Assembly: GCF_900091455.1 (NCBI RefSeq)
Contig: NZ_LT607412.1
Span: 4,712,001-4,776,000, forward strand
Direction: 5' to 3'
Source: Micromonospora coriariae
GTDB taxonomy: Bacteria; Actinomycetota; Actinomycetes; Mycobacteriales; Micromonosporaceae
Length of the DNA stretch: 64,000 nucleotides
The notes beneath the pieces are model-generated. The model was not told where the DNA came from and did not search any database. It worked only from the letters and a program-made list of their open reading frames with translations. Below are positions 52,435 through 61,667 of this stretch, piece by piece. Position numbers and translations under genes: made by a program. Position 1 is the stretch's first letter; each line of letters starts with the position of its first letter.

Positions 52435-52908
52435 GTGGACGCCGTGGTGTGGATCGTTTTGGGTGTGCTGCTGGTTGTCGCCGAGGTCTTCACGACGACG
52501 CTTTTTCTGATCATGTTCGGGGTCGGCGCGTTCGCCGCCGCGGGCGCTGCCGCTCTGGGCGCGCCGGTGGCGGTGCAGGCGTTGGTGTTCGCGGTGGTGT
52601 CGGCGCTGAGTCTGGTGGTGGTCCGGCCGGTCATCCGGCGGCACCAGCGGTCGGCACTGGACAGCGGCGAGCAGCCGTTCGGCGTGGAGGCCATCGAGGG
52701 CTCCATGGCGTTGGTGCTGGAGCGGGTGGACGCCGAGCGTGGCCTCGTCAAGATTGACGGGGAGATGTGGAGCGCCCGGTCGTACGACACGACGCAGACG
52801 TACGCGCCCGGTGAACGGGTGCGAGTGATAAAGGTCCGGGGCGCGACCGCCCTGGTCTGGCAGGACGACGTTTCTTCCGCCGGCGAGCTGCCGGAAGCGA
52901 GAGGGTGA
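52435..52908 (+). CDS. NfeD-family membrane protein
   Basis: 157 residues from GTG 52435. Two to three membrane helices (AVVWIVLGVLLVVAEVFTTTLFLIMFG; ALVFAVVSALSLVVVRP) then the NfeD OB-fold domain with GSMALVLERVDAERGLVKIDGEMWSARS and YAPGERVRVIKVRGATALVW. NfeD works with SPFH/stomatin partners, which follow at once with a 4-bp overlap (GTGA). The pair is the classical NfeD-stomatin operon. Confidence 0.93.
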   Translation: MDAVVWIVLGVLLVVAEVFTTTLFLIMFGVGAFAAAGAAALGAPVAVQALVFAVVSALSLVVVRPVIRRHQRSALDSGEQPFGVEAIEGSMALVLERVDAERGLVKIDGEMWSARSYDTTQTYAPGERVRVIKVRGATALVWQDDVSSAGELPEARG

Positions 52909-54020
52909 ACGGGATGACGGCCATAGGCGTACTGCTGATCGCAGTGGCGTTGATCGCGGTGGTGACCCTGGCGAAGGCGGTGCGGATCGTGCCGCAGCAG
53001 CGCCAGGACGTGGTGGAACGGCTCGGCAAGTACAAGCGCACGCTCAGCCCTGGCCTCAACCTGTTGGTGCCGTTCGTCGATGCGGTGCGCACCAAGGTCG
53101 ACATGCGGGAGCAGGTGGTCAGCTTCCCGCCGCAGCCGGTGATCACCTCGGACAACCTGGTGGTCTCGATCGACACGGTCCTCTACTTCAAGGTGGTCGA
53201 CTCGGTCCGGGCGACGTACGAGATCTCCAGCTTCCTGCAGGCCATCGAGCAGCTCACCGTCACCACGCTGCGTAACGTGATCGGCTCGCTTGACCTGGAG
53301 CGGGCGCTGACCAGCCGGGACGAGATCAACCGGCACCTCTCCGGCGTGCTGGACGAGACCACCGGCCGCTGGGGCATCAAGGTGACCCGGGTGGAGATCA
53401 AGGCGATCGAGCCGCCGGCCAGCATCCGCGACTCGATGGAGAAGCAGATGCGCGCCGAGCGGGACCGTCGCGCGGCGATCCTCACCGCCGAGGGCCACAA
53501 GCAGTCGGTGATCCTCACCGCCGAGGGTGACAAGCAGTCGGCGGTGCTGCGCGCCGACGGTGACCGGCAGGCCCGGATCCTGCAGGCCGAGGGTCAGGCG
53601 AAGGCGATTCGGACCGTCTTCGACGCGATCCACCAGGCGAACCCGAGCCAGAAGGTGCTCGCCTACCAGTACCTGCAGGCCCTGCCGCAGATCGCCCAGG
53701 GCAGCGCCAACAAGGTCTGGATCATCCCGGCCGAGCTGACCAAGGCACTGGAGGGGATGGGTGGCGCGCTCGGCGGGCTGAGCCAGATGGTGGGGGACCT
53801 GCCCGCGCCGGAGGCCGCCGACCAGGCGAGCCAGGTCGAGCGCGAGGCCGCGGAGGCCGCGCAGGCCGCGGCGGACGCCGCCCAGCAGATCCACGACGAG
53901 GTACGCGTCGCCGAGGCGCAGGCCACCGGTACCAAGGGACCGCAGGGGCTGCCGGCGCCGGAGCCGGTCTCGCCGGCCAGCCTGGTCAGCGACCCGACCG
54001 ACCAGCGCGAGCGCGAGTGA
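52905..54020 (+). CDS. SPFH/band-7 (stomatin-like) protein
   Basis: 371 residues. N-terminal membrane anchor (AIGVLLIAVALIAVVTLAKA), SPFH domain ~30-200 (VPQQRQDVVERLGKYKRTLSPGLNLLVPFVDAVRTKVDMREQVVSFPPQPVIT, ...VKVTRVEIKAI), a coiled coil with repeated AEGxKQSVILTAEGDKQSAVLRADG, and an Ala/Glu/Gln-rich helical tail. QmcA/stomatin family: organises membrane microdomains and regulates partner enzymes such as NfeD. The tail after ~300 is more divergent than in typical members. GTG start overlaps the NfeD stop; ATG 52914 is an alternative. Confidence 0.93.
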   Translation: MNGMTAIGVLLIAVALIAVVTLAKAVRIVPQQRQDVVERLGKYKRTLSPGLNLLVPFVDAVRTKVDMREQVVSFPPQPVITSDNLVVSIDTVLYFKVVDSVRATYEISSFLQAIEQLTVTTLRNVIGSLDLERALTSRDEINRHLSGVLDETTGRWGIKVTRVEIKAIEPPASIRDSMEKQMRAERDRRAAILTAEGHKQSVILTAEGDKQSAVLRADGDRQARILQAEGQAKAIRTVFDAIHQANPSQKVLAYQYLQALPQIAQGSANKVWIIPAELTKALEGMGGALGGLSQMVGDLPAPEAADQASQVEREAAEAAQAAADAAQQIHDEVRVAEAQATGTKGPQGLPAPEPVSPASLVSDPTDQRERE

Positions 54021-54171
54021 TCCAGTACGCCGGCCGTCCGGCCGGATAAATGCGAGAAAGGCTCATGGGGCGCTCCGACGCCTGCCACGATCGGTCCTAG
54101 GACGGGTGGTGACCAGGCAATCGGGGCGCCCCGGCGCGTCCCGCACCGCTCGTGGACGAGCGAGGTGACGC

Positions 54172-54939
54172 ATGAAGGATCCGGCGAATCGGATGTGGTC
54201 CTCGGCCCCGGTGCCCGGCGCGCACGACCCGGCCGGCCCGCTGGGCTCCCGGCGCAGCGGCGGCGGGTTCGGCGTACTGCCGTTCGTCGGCGAGCCGACC
54301 CCGGCCGGGCCGGCAACGAACGCCAGTTGGGCCTGGTCGGTGCGCCGGTTCGCGCGGGCGGCGGTGTGGCTGCTGCCCGCGTACGCCATCCTCTACGGCG
54401 CGGTGGCGATGGCCAGCGACGGAGGGGTGGGCAACGACCCGTATCCGGCCGACGGCCAGGCGGCGTACCTCATCGGCTGGGTGGCCGCGGTCTGGCTCGG
54501 CCTGCTCGCGCTGCTGGCCCTCACCGGGCTGCTGGCCGCGACCCGCAGCCGCCTGGTGGCCACCGCCGGGCTGCTGGTCAGCATCGCCGGCACCGTGCTG
54601 ATGCTGCCCTTCGCCGGGCTCGCCGAACAGACGCCGGTCTTCAGCACCACCGCGCGGTCGCTGGTCCTGCTCGGCGCCACCTTCTACAGCGTGGGTTGGG
54701 TCCTCACCGGGTGGGCGGTGGCCCGCTCGGGCACCTTCAGTCTCGGCGACGGGATCATGCTGATCATCGCCGCGCCACTTCTCGGACTGGGAGGTGCCCT
54801 GGTCGGCTCGTTGCAGACGTTCGGCGCGATCTTCGTGTTGATCGCCGGCATCGGCATCGGCTACCGCTCCGGTCGCCTGATGCCCCGCGAAACCGCCCGC
54901 GACGCAGCCAGCGCCAGCCTCAGTACCCCAACCCCCTAA
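54172..54939 (+). CDS. Hypothetical multi-pass membrane protein
   Basis: 255 residues from ATG 54172. A hydrophilic N-terminus of ~55 residues (Pro/Gly-rich) is followed by about six membrane segments: AVWLLPAYAILYGAVAMA, AAYLIGWVAAVWLGLLALLAL, LLVSIAGTVLML, SLVLLGATFYSVGWVLTG, GIMLIIAAPLLGLGGAL and TFGAIFVLIAGIGIGYRSG. No catalytic motif seen. Function unknown. Confidence 0.75.
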   Translation: MKDPANRMWSSAPVPGAHDPAGPLGSRRSGGGFGVLPFVGEPTPAGPATNASWAWSVRRFARAAVWLLPAYAILYGAVAMASDGGVGNDPYPADGQAAYLIGWVAAVWLGLLALLALTGLLAATRSRLVATAGLLVSIAGTVLMLPFAGLAEQTPVFSTTARSLVLLGATFYSVGWVLTGWAVARSGTFSLGDGIMLIIAAPLLGLGGALVGSLQTFGAIFVLIAGIGIGYRSGRLMPRETARDAASASLSTPTP

Positions 54940-55097
54940 GCCACCACCCGGCCGCCACCGAGGTCGCGCGGGTCACTTCGATCGGACCTGGTCACAGCCG
55001 CCCGCGCGGCACGTTCGTACGATCCTGGCGGCGAAGGGCGTGATCTGCCTGGACCGCCGGGTTCGCCTACCGCGAACGGCCTTGCGCGGAGGTGACT

Positions 55098-55706
55098 GTG
55101 ATCAGGGTGCTGTTGGCTGAGGACATGCATCTCATTCGGGGTGCGTTGGCCGCGCTGATCGCGTTGGAAGCGGATATGCACGTGGCCGGGGAGGTCGCGA
55201 CGGGCGAGGCGGCGGTGGCACTGGCCATCGAGGTGCGGCCCGAGGTGGTGGTCCTGGACATTCAGATGCCGGGTCGACTGGACGGCCTGGACGCGGCCCG
55301 CGAGTTGCGGGAGCGGGCACCGGAGTGCGGGCTTCTGATGCTGACCTCCGCGGGGAATCCGGATCTCCTCCGGCGGGCGTTGGCGATCGGTGCGCGGGGG
55401 TTCATGGTGAAGGACGCGCCGCCGGTGCGGTTGGCTGAGGCCATCCGCCGGGTGGCGGCGGGCGAGACGGTGGTGGACCCTGACCTGGCTGCCGCCGCGA
55501 TCGCCGGTCGACCCAATCCGCTGAGCCCGCGCGAGGCGGAGGTGCTGCGCCGGGCGGGTGAGGGGGCGGACCTGGCCGAGATCGCGGCGGAGTTCTTTCT
55601 CAGCAAGGGGACGGTACGCAACTACCTGGGCGCGATCGTCACGAAGTTAGCCGCGCGTAACCGGCTCGACGCGGTCCGGATCGCGGTCGAAAAGGGCTGG
55701 ATATAG
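55098..55706 (+). CDS. NarL-family response regulator
   Basis: 202 residues from GTG 55098, which has GGAGG 6 nt upstream (an upstream GTG at 55092 is possible). Receiver with Glu8-Asp9, phospho-Asp54 (VVVLDIQMP), Thr (LMLTSAG) and Lys (FMVKDAP). HTH is LSPREAEVLRRAGEGADLAEIAAEFFLSKGTVRNYLGAIVTKLAARNR, a DesR-type LuxR domain. The last 60 bp overlap, tail-to-tail, the histidine kinase gene on the other strand. Confidence 0.94.
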   Translation: MIRVLLAEDMHLIRGALAALIALEADMHVAGEVATGEAAVALAIEVRPEVVVLDIQMPGRLDGLDAARELRERAPECGLLMLTSAGNPDLLRRALAIGARGFMVKDAPPVRLAEAIRRVAAGETVVDPDLAAAAIAGRPNPLSPREAEVLRRAGEGADLAEIAAEFFLSKGTVRNYLGAIVTKLAARNRLDAVRIAVEKGWI

Positions 55707-57335
55707 GACGGCCAACCGGTAGACCCCGGGCTCACCGCCGATGCTGAGCGTGCCGCCGGCGGCGGTCACTCGAGCGATCAGGTTCGCCGTTCCGCTTCCG
55801 CTGCCGCGGGCAGCGAGGGCTCCGTCGTTGACGATGACGAGGCCGTCCGGCGTGATCTCGATCAGACAGTACGTGGCGGCGCTGTGCCGAAGTACGTTGG
55901 TCACGCCTTCGCGCAGGACGATCGCCAGCAGGGCGTCGTCGCGTTCCGACGTGCGGCGTAGGTCCGTTCGGATTCCGGCCGACTCGAGCAGGGACCGCGC
56001 CGAGTCCAGCTCGGCGGTGAGGGACAGCCGTATGTCCGGGTCGTCCGGGATGGCGCGCAGCGCGGCCAGGGACTGGCGGGCGACCCCGGCAATCTCGCCG
56101 AGCTGCTCGCGGGCCGCTTCCGGTGTGAGCCGGTCGGCCAGTTCGGCCTTGACAGTGATGGCGGAGAGCCCGTATCCCAACAGGTCGTGGACGTCGCGGG
56201 AGATGCGGCGGCGTTCGTCGGCCACGGCGATCGCGGCCAACGCCTGGCGGGCCTCGCGGGCCTCGAGGACCAGCGCGGTCTGCACGGCCAGGCCGGCGAA
56301 CATGGCGGCGACGGCGATCGTGTTGAACGTCCAGTAGGCATTCTCGCTCGCGGAATAACCGCGGACGGCGAGCACCGCCGGCGTGGCCAGGACGACCATC
56401 GCGACCACCGGCCACCATGCCCGGCCGGCGATCAGGAACGCGGCCGCGGCGAACCCGGCGGCCTGCGGATAGCCCTGCCCGGGGTAGAGCAGGGCGGCGG
56501 CGGAGGCGGGCAGAAGCGCGAGGGCGATCCAGGGACGGCGCCGCGGCGTCGGTTCGGACTGGCGGGGCAACGCATGGAGCAGGTGCAGCCCCAGGATGCC
56601 CGCGAAGAGGATGGACGGCGCTGGGCGTCCCTCCACGTAGATCAGTCCGGTCACGAAGAACCCCGCGTGTACGGCGACGAGAATCGGCACGGCGAGCCGG
56701 GGCGGCAGGTCCGGCTCGGGCAGCGGTCGCGCCGAGTTCAGCGGGACCGCACGGGCACTGGCCGCCGCGGACCGGGAAACCTCCGCGATCCGCGCGGTGT
56801 CGGCACGTACCGCCAGGGTGATGATCGACGACAGGGCAGTCCCGACCGCGGTTTCCAGCTGACCGGCGGCGCGCGTTCGTTCGGCTTCGACCGATCGCGC
56901 TGCGAGTTCGGCGCGGGTGGCGCTGACCGCGGCGCGGGTGTCTCCCAGTCGGGTCACCCCGAACAGAATCAGGCCCTGGGCGGCGGCGTTGAACATCGCG
57001 AGCGCGATCTCGAAGGGAGTGGCGGGCGAGATCACCGCCGCCATCACAGTCACCGTCACGAAGAGTATCCATCTGACCACACCACGCGTCATCAAGAGCG
57101 TGGACGCCGCCACCATCCCCGCAGCTCCCGGCCCGGCCCAGGGCAGGAGGACGACCTGCGCCGCGAGCGTCCAGCGGTTGCGCCACGGAGTCAGGCAGTG
57201 CAGCAGTTGCAGGCCCAGCACGAGCGCGAAGGGCAGGCTCGGCACCGGATGGAGCGGATCGAAGGCGACTCCGGCGAGGACCACCGCAACGATCAACGCA
57301 TTGTGCACCAGATGTCCCAACCATGCATTTTCCAT
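55647..57335 (-). CDS. Sensor histidine kinase with duplicated sensor and pseudo-DHp module
   Basis: 562 residues from ATG 57335. Residues 9-200 and 220-430 are similar in order: membrane segments with LVLGLQLLHCL (~38-48) and GILGLHLLHAL (~246-256), then a DHp helix pair. The second copy has the phospho-His383 in RDVHDLLGYGLSA; in the first the equivalent position is Glu161 (GQLETAVGTALSS). A HATPase-like domain follows (~430-545) with EGVTNVLRHSAATYCLIEI (N-box) and a short GSGSGTANL (G-box-like). So it is an internal duplication in which the first catalytic helix is degenerate. The 3' end overlaps the response regulator gene by 60 bp. It is divergent from the serine hydrolase gene with a 58-bp gap. 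Confidence 0.9.
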   Translation of the reverse strand: MENAWLGHLVHNALIVAVVLAGVAFDPLHPVPSLPFALVLGLQLLHCLTPWRNRWTLAAQVVLLPWAGPGAAGMVAASTLLMTRGVVRWILFVTVTVMAAVISPATPFEIALAMFNAAAQGLILFGVTRLGDTRAAVSATRAELAARSVEAERTRAAGQLETAVGTALSSIITLAVRADTARIAEVSRSAAASARAVPLNSARPLPEPDLPPRLAVPILVAVHAGFFVTGLIYVEGRPAPSILFAGILGLHLLHALPRQSEPTPRRRPWIALALLPASAAALLYPGQGYPQAAGFAAAAFLIAGRAWWPVVAMVVLATPAVLAVRGYSASENAYWTFNTIAVAAMFAGLAVQTALVLEAREARQALAAIAVADERRRISRDVHDLLGYGLSAITVKAELADRLTPEAAREQLGEIAGVARQSLAALRAIPDDPDIRLSLTAELDSARSLLESAGIRTDLRRTSERDDALLAIVLREGVTNVLRHSAATYCLIEITPDGLVIVNDGALAARGSGSGTANLIARVTAAGGTLSIGGEPGVYRLAVLYPALFDRDPDRVEPVTRG

Positions 57336-57393
57336 GGCGGATCGAGGTGCCTGGCACTGATACGGGAGGGGTCCCGTTCGGCACGCTGAGCAC

Positions 57394-59241
57394 GTGAAAA
57401 TAGCGCTGATCTCCGCCCTTGCCCTGGTCACCCTACATTCGAGCCCCGCGCACGCCGCCGACGCCGAGGACATTGGCGCGACCCTCGACCGGATCGTGCC
57501 GGCGATGCTCGCCGCAGACCGGATCCCCGGCGCGGCCGTCGTCATCGTGCAGAACGGGCAGACAGTCTTCAGCCAGGGCTACGGAGTCGCCGACGTCACC
57601 ACCGGCTATCCCGTGGACGCCACGACGCCGTTCCTGACCGGTTCGCTGGCCAAGGTTTTCACCGCCGAGGCCGTACTGCGCCTGGTTGGCGAGGGCCGCC
57701 TCGACCTGGACACCGACGTCAACCGCTACCTCACCGACTTCCAGATCAAGGACACCTATCCGGGGCACCCGGTGACAGTGGAAAATCTGCTCACCCACAC
57801 CGCCGGTTTCGACGACGACATCGTCGGCCTGGCCGAGGAGGATCCGTCCGGCCTCCCGTCACTGGCCGAGAGCGTCAAGGACCGCCAGCCGCGCCGGGTA
57901 CGTCCGCCCGGAACCCGGATCGCGTACGACAACTACGCCCTGGCCCTCGCCGGCCGTATCGTCGAGATCGCATCTGGTCAGCCGTACGCCAGCTACGTCG
58001 CCGACCACGTGTTCGCCGCCCACGGAATGACCGGTTCCACCGCCGCGCTGCCACATCCCGCACCCGTGGCGGAGCGACTTGCCCACGGGTACCGACCGGA
58101 CGGCGACGGTTACGCCGAACAGAGAGGCCAGTACGCGCCCTGGACGCCATCCGGCACGGGTCCTGCGGTCACGACGCGCGACATGGGCCGGTACCTGATC
58201 GACCAGACGAATGGCGACCCGATCGCGGCGCAGATGCAGCAGCGTCACTTCACGGCCGATGACCGTATGCCCGGCATGGGGTACGTCCTCGAAGAGCGCC
58301 CGCGCAACGGACAGCGGGTCCTCTACAAGGACGGCGACGTTCCCGGCTATCACTCCGCCATGGCGCTCCTGCCGGGCCAGAAGTCCGGCATCTACGTCGC
58401 CGTCAACGGAGACGGTGTCGCCGGGGCCGCCACCTGGGACATCCAGAAGATCGTCAATGCGATCATCAGCGAGCGCCTCCCGGCCGCCTCGACGCCCTCG
58501 CCCACGCCGCTCACCAGCGACGTCTCCCGTTACGCTGGCTCCTACCGCTCGGCCCGCGCCAGCCAGACCAGTCTGATGAAGGCATCGGCCCTGTTCTCCG
58601 TACCGACCGTCACGGCCAGCCCGGACGGGACGCTGACCACCACCGGGTTGTCCCCGGATCCCGACCGGTCCACCCAGCACTGGTTCCAGATCGAACCTGG
58701 CCTGTTCCAGGAACGCGACGGTCAGGCCCGCATCTCCTTCCCCGAGGACGGCCTCCTGGTCAGCTCCGCGCTCCCCTCCGAGGTCTATGAGAAGCTGCCC
58801 TGGTACGACACCCCGACTGTGAATGTGCCCCTGTTCGCCCTCGGGGCGCTTGCCCTCATCCTCGCCGCCCTTGGTCTGCCCATCGCCGCCCTCGTCCGCC
58901 GGCGCCGCCAGGTCCGGTCGTCGCGCCCGGCTCGCCTGGCCGCTCACACCGCCTGGGTCAGCGCCGCCCTGAGCACCGGGTTCCTCGTGGGGTTCGCCCT
59001 GGTGATGGCCGACCCGAATGTCCTCATGGCGGCGGTAGCGCTCGGCTCACCGAGCCTCACCGTCCTTCCGATCCTGGCCACGCTCTCCCTGTTGTTCGCC
59101 ATTCCCATGGTCCCGGCCACTGTCCTGGCCTGGCGGCTCCACTGGTGGGGTCGTGCCGGGCGGATCTCCTACACGCTGCTCACCGTGACGGCAGCGGGGT
59201 TTTTCACCGTAGCCTTCGGCTACCGCCTCCTGCTCTTCTAG
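57394..59241 (+). CDS. Serine hydrolase (beta-lactamase fold) with C-terminal membrane domain
   Basis: 615 residues from GTG 57394. Signal peptide ~1-21 (IALISALALVTLHSSPAHA). Catalytic motif Ser84-Leu-Ala-Lys87 in TGSLAKVFT, second Tyr motif YDNY (YxN), and the third motif is degenerate (KDGDVPGYHS). After the enzyme domain (~22-370) there is a beta-rich segment, then three to four membrane helices (PLFALGALALILAALGLPIAALV, AAVALGSPSLTVLPILATLSLLFAI and more). So it is a membrane-anchored extracytoplasmic hydrolase. It shares a 58-bp divergent promoter with the duplicated kinase; it may be its target, but this is inference. Confidence 0.9.
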   Translation: MKIALISALALVTLHSSPAHAADAEDIGATLDRIVPAMLAADRIPGAAVVIVQNGQTVFSQGYGVADVTTGYPVDATTPFLTGSLAKVFTAEAVLRLVGEGRLDLDTDVNRYLTDFQIKDTYPGHPVTVENLLTHTAGFDDDIVGLAEEDPSGLPSLAESVKDRQPRRVRPPGTRIAYDNYALALAGRIVEIASGQPYASYVADHVFAAHGMTGSTAALPHPAPVAERLAHGYRPDGDGYAEQRGQYAPWTPSGTGPAVTTRDMGRYLIDQTNGDPIAAQMQQRHFTADDRMPGMGYVLEERPRNGQRVLYKDGDVPGYHSAMALLPGQKSGIYVAVNGDGVAGAATWDIQKIVNAIISERLPAASTPSPTPLTSDVSRYAGSYRSARASQTSLMKASALFSVPTVTASPDGTLTTTGLSPDPDRSTQHWFQIEPGLFQERDGQARISFPEDGLLVSSALPSEVYEKLPWYDTPTVNVPLFALGALALILAALGLPIAALVRRRRQVRSSRPARLAAHTAWVSAALSTGFLVGFALVMADPNVLMAAVALGSPSLTVLPILATLSLLFAIPMVPATVLAWRLHWWGRAGRISYTLLTVTAAGFFTVAFGYRLLLF

Positions 59242-59258
59242 TCACCGCCGACGCGACC

Positions 59259-59288
59259 GTCCCGGATCCGCTCCGGCGGATTCGGGAC
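59259..59288 (+). terminator. Imperfect hairpin terminator
   Basis: GTCCCG-g-ATCCG (59259-59270) with CGGAT-t-CGGGAC (59277-59288), loop of 6 nt, just after the serine hydrolase stop codon at 59241. Confidence 0.65.
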
Positions 59289-59444
59289 ATACGCCCCTTT
59301 CCCGCGTCATCGTCATCGGATCCGGCGCGGCCGGGGTGGGCGGGCGTGATTGGGTGGGTGTTGGCTGGTGGGGGGCCGTGAAGTTGCTGACAATCCGGGG
59401 TTGGGGGTGGTCGGTTGGCGGCTTTCGTGGCAATCCTGGGGACC

Positions 59445-61649
59445 ATGGCCGCCTCTCGCTCGCCGCTGTCGCGGCTGTTCACCGTGCTGCTCGCCGGCTT
59501 GCTGGCCGGGCTCGCCCTGGCAGTCGCCGCGTTGCCGGGCAACCTGCTGCTCGGGTTCGCCACCCGCTCCGCGATCGGGTCGTACGCCGCGTTGCCCGCC
59601 TCGCTGCGCACCCCGGCCACGCCGCAGCGCTCGTACCTCTACGCCAACGACGGCAAGACGCTGATCACGACGTTCTACGACGTGAACCGCACAGATGTGC
59701 CGCTGTCGGAGATCGCACCCGTGATGCGGCAGGCGATCGTGGCGGCCGAGGACCGGCGCTTCTACGAGCACGGCGGCGCCGACCTGCGCGGCCTCGCCCG
59801 CGCGCTGGTGGCCAATGTCAAGGGCGGCGGCACCGAGCAGGGTGGCTCGACGCTGACCATGCAGTACGTCCGTAACGTGCTCAAGACCGACCCCACCCGC
59901 ACCGCCGAGGAGCGCGCCGCCGCCACCGATCCCACCATCGGGCGCAAGCTCCAGGAGATCCGGTACGCGGGCGCGCTGGAGCAGAGCCTCGGCAAGGACG
60001 AGATCCTCAACCGGTACCTGAACATCGCCTACTTCGGCTCCGGCGCGTACGGGATCGCGGCGGCCAGCCAGAAGTACTTCGGCAAGCCGCCGGCGAAGTT
60101 GACCCTCGCCGAGTCGGCCCTGCTCGCCGGCCTGGTGCAGTCCCCGGACGCGTACAGCCCGATCGACGGGGACAAGGACGCGGCGCTGGCCCGCCGGTCG
60201 TACGTGCTGGACTCGATGGCCGCCACCGGGGCGATCACCGCCGGCCAGGCCGCGCAGGCCAAGGCCGAGCCGCTGACCCTGCACCCGACCCAGCAGCCCA
60301 ACGGTTGCACCGCGGTGGCCCAGGGCCACGACGACTGGGGCTACTTCTGCGACTACCTGCGCCGGTGGTGGGTGACCCAGCCGGCGTTCGGGGCCACAGT
60401 GCCGGAGCGCGAGCAGGCCCTGCGCGCGGGTGGCTACACCGTGGTCACCTCGCTGGACCCGAAGGTGCAGGCCACCGCGCAGCAGCAGGCCACCAAGGTC
60501 TACGGGTACGACAACAAGCGCGCCCTGCCGATCGCCGCCGTGCAGCCGGGCACCGGTCAGGTGCTGGCGATGGCGGTCAACCGGCACTACAGCCTCGCCG
60601 ACAACCCGAATGGGCAGGCCAACTACCCGAACACCGTCAACCCGCTGATCTCCGGCGGCGCCAGCGTCAACGGGTACCAGGCCGGCTCCACGTTCAAGCT
60701 GTTCACCATGCTCGCGGCGCTGGAGTCGGGTCGTACCCTCTCGACCGGCTTCGACGCGCCCGCCAAACTGCCCACCCGGTACCCCGCCGAAGGGCCCGGG
60801 AGCTGTGACGGCCGCTGGTGCCCGGCCAACGCCAACCCGGACTGGATGGACGGGTACCGGATGATGTGGGACGGCTTCGGCCGCTCGGTGAACACCTACT
60901 TCGTCTGGCTGGCCGAGCAGGTCGGCCAGGACAAGGTGGTGGAGATGGCGCAGCGCCTCGGCATCACCTTCCGCGCCGGCCCGGACGCCGACTTCGCCAG
61001 GAACGATGCCGCCAACTGGGGTTCCTTTACGCTCGGCGTGGCTGCCACCACCCCCTTGGACCTGGCCAACGCGTACGCCACCGTGGCCGCCGAGGGCACC
61101 TACTGCACGCCCGTGCCGGTGATCTCGGTGACCGCCGCGAACGGCGACAAGGTGCCTGTCGGGCAGCCGTCCTGCAAGCGCGTGCTCGACGCCGACGTGG
61201 CCCGCGCCGCGACCGACGCCGCCCGCTGCCCGGTCGGGCAGCAGTCACCGTACGGGCAGTGCAACGGCGGTACGGCCACCGGCGTGAACGACATCCTCGA
61301 CGGCCGCCCGGCGGCCGGCAAGACCGGCAGCTCGGAGGAGAACGCCACCGAGACGTTCGTCGGCTTCACCCCGCAGGTCGCGGTCGCCGGCATCGCCGCC
61401 AACCCGGACGACACCACCGACTCGGTGGGTTCCGCGGTGCAGGCCAAGGTGATCGACGCGGTTGCCCGGGTCATCGCCACGGCCGTCAAGGGTCAGCCGG
61501 AGAAGGCGTTCGTCGCACCGAGCCGCGAGCTGGCCGGCGAACCCCGCCGCCCGGTCGAGCGCGCCCCCGTCCCGGACCGCCGATCGACCCGGGAGAACGA
61601 CGACGACCCCCGCTCGCTCCTGCAACGCTGGCTCGACCGCCGCGGCTGA
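59445..61649 (+). CDS. Class A penicillin-binding protein (bifunctional PBP1)
   Basis: 734 residues from ATG 59445 (a TTG at 59415 is an alternative). One N-terminal membrane helix (LLAGLLAGLALAVAALPGNLLLG). The glycosyltransferase domain has AAEDRRFYEHGG (E-D-x-x-F-x-x-H-G-G) and GGSTLTMQYVRN; the transpeptidase has Ser415 in GSTFKLFTML, GRSVNTYF (SxN) and KTGSSEEN (KTG). Both activities are intact. It polymerises and crosslinks peptidoglycan. The C-terminus is Pro/Arg-rich. Its neighbours (serine hydrolase, kinase) fit an envelope theme. Confidence 0.95.
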   Translation: MAASRSPLSRLFTVLLAGLLAGLALAVAALPGNLLLGFATRSAIGSYAALPASLRTPATPQRSYLYANDGKTLITTFYDVNRTDVPLSEIAPVMRQAIVAAEDRRFYEHGGADLRGLARALVANVKGGGTEQGGSTLTMQYVRNVLKTDPTRTAEERAAATDPTIGRKLQEIRYAGALEQSLGKDEILNRYLNIAYFGSGAYGIAAASQKYFGKPPAKLTLAESALLAGLVQSPDAYSPIDGDKDAALARRSYVLDSMAATGAITAGQAAQAKAEPLTLHPTQQPNGCTAVAQGHDDWGYFCDYLRRWWVTQPAFGATVPEREQALRAGGYTVVTSLDPKVQATAQQQATKVYGYDNKRALPIAAVQPGTGQVLAMAVNRHYSLADNPNGQANYPNTVNPLISGGASVNGYQAGSTFKLFTMLAALESGRTLSTGFDAPAKLPTRYPAEGPGSCDGRWCPANANPDWMDGYRMMWDGFGRSVNTYFVWLAEQVGQDKVVEMAQRLGITFRAGPDADFARNDAANWGSFTLGVAATTPLDLANAYATVAAEGTYCTPVPVISVTAANGDKVPVGQPSCKRVLDADVARAATDAARCPVGQQSPYGQCNGGTATGVNDILDGRPAAGKTGSSEENATETFVGFTPQVAVAGIAANPDDTTDSVGSAVQAKVIDAVARVIATAVKGQPEKAFVAPSRELAGEPRRPVERAPVPDRRSTRENDDDPRSLLQRWLDRRG

Positions 61650-61667
61650 CCGCAGCCGCCGCTGCGG

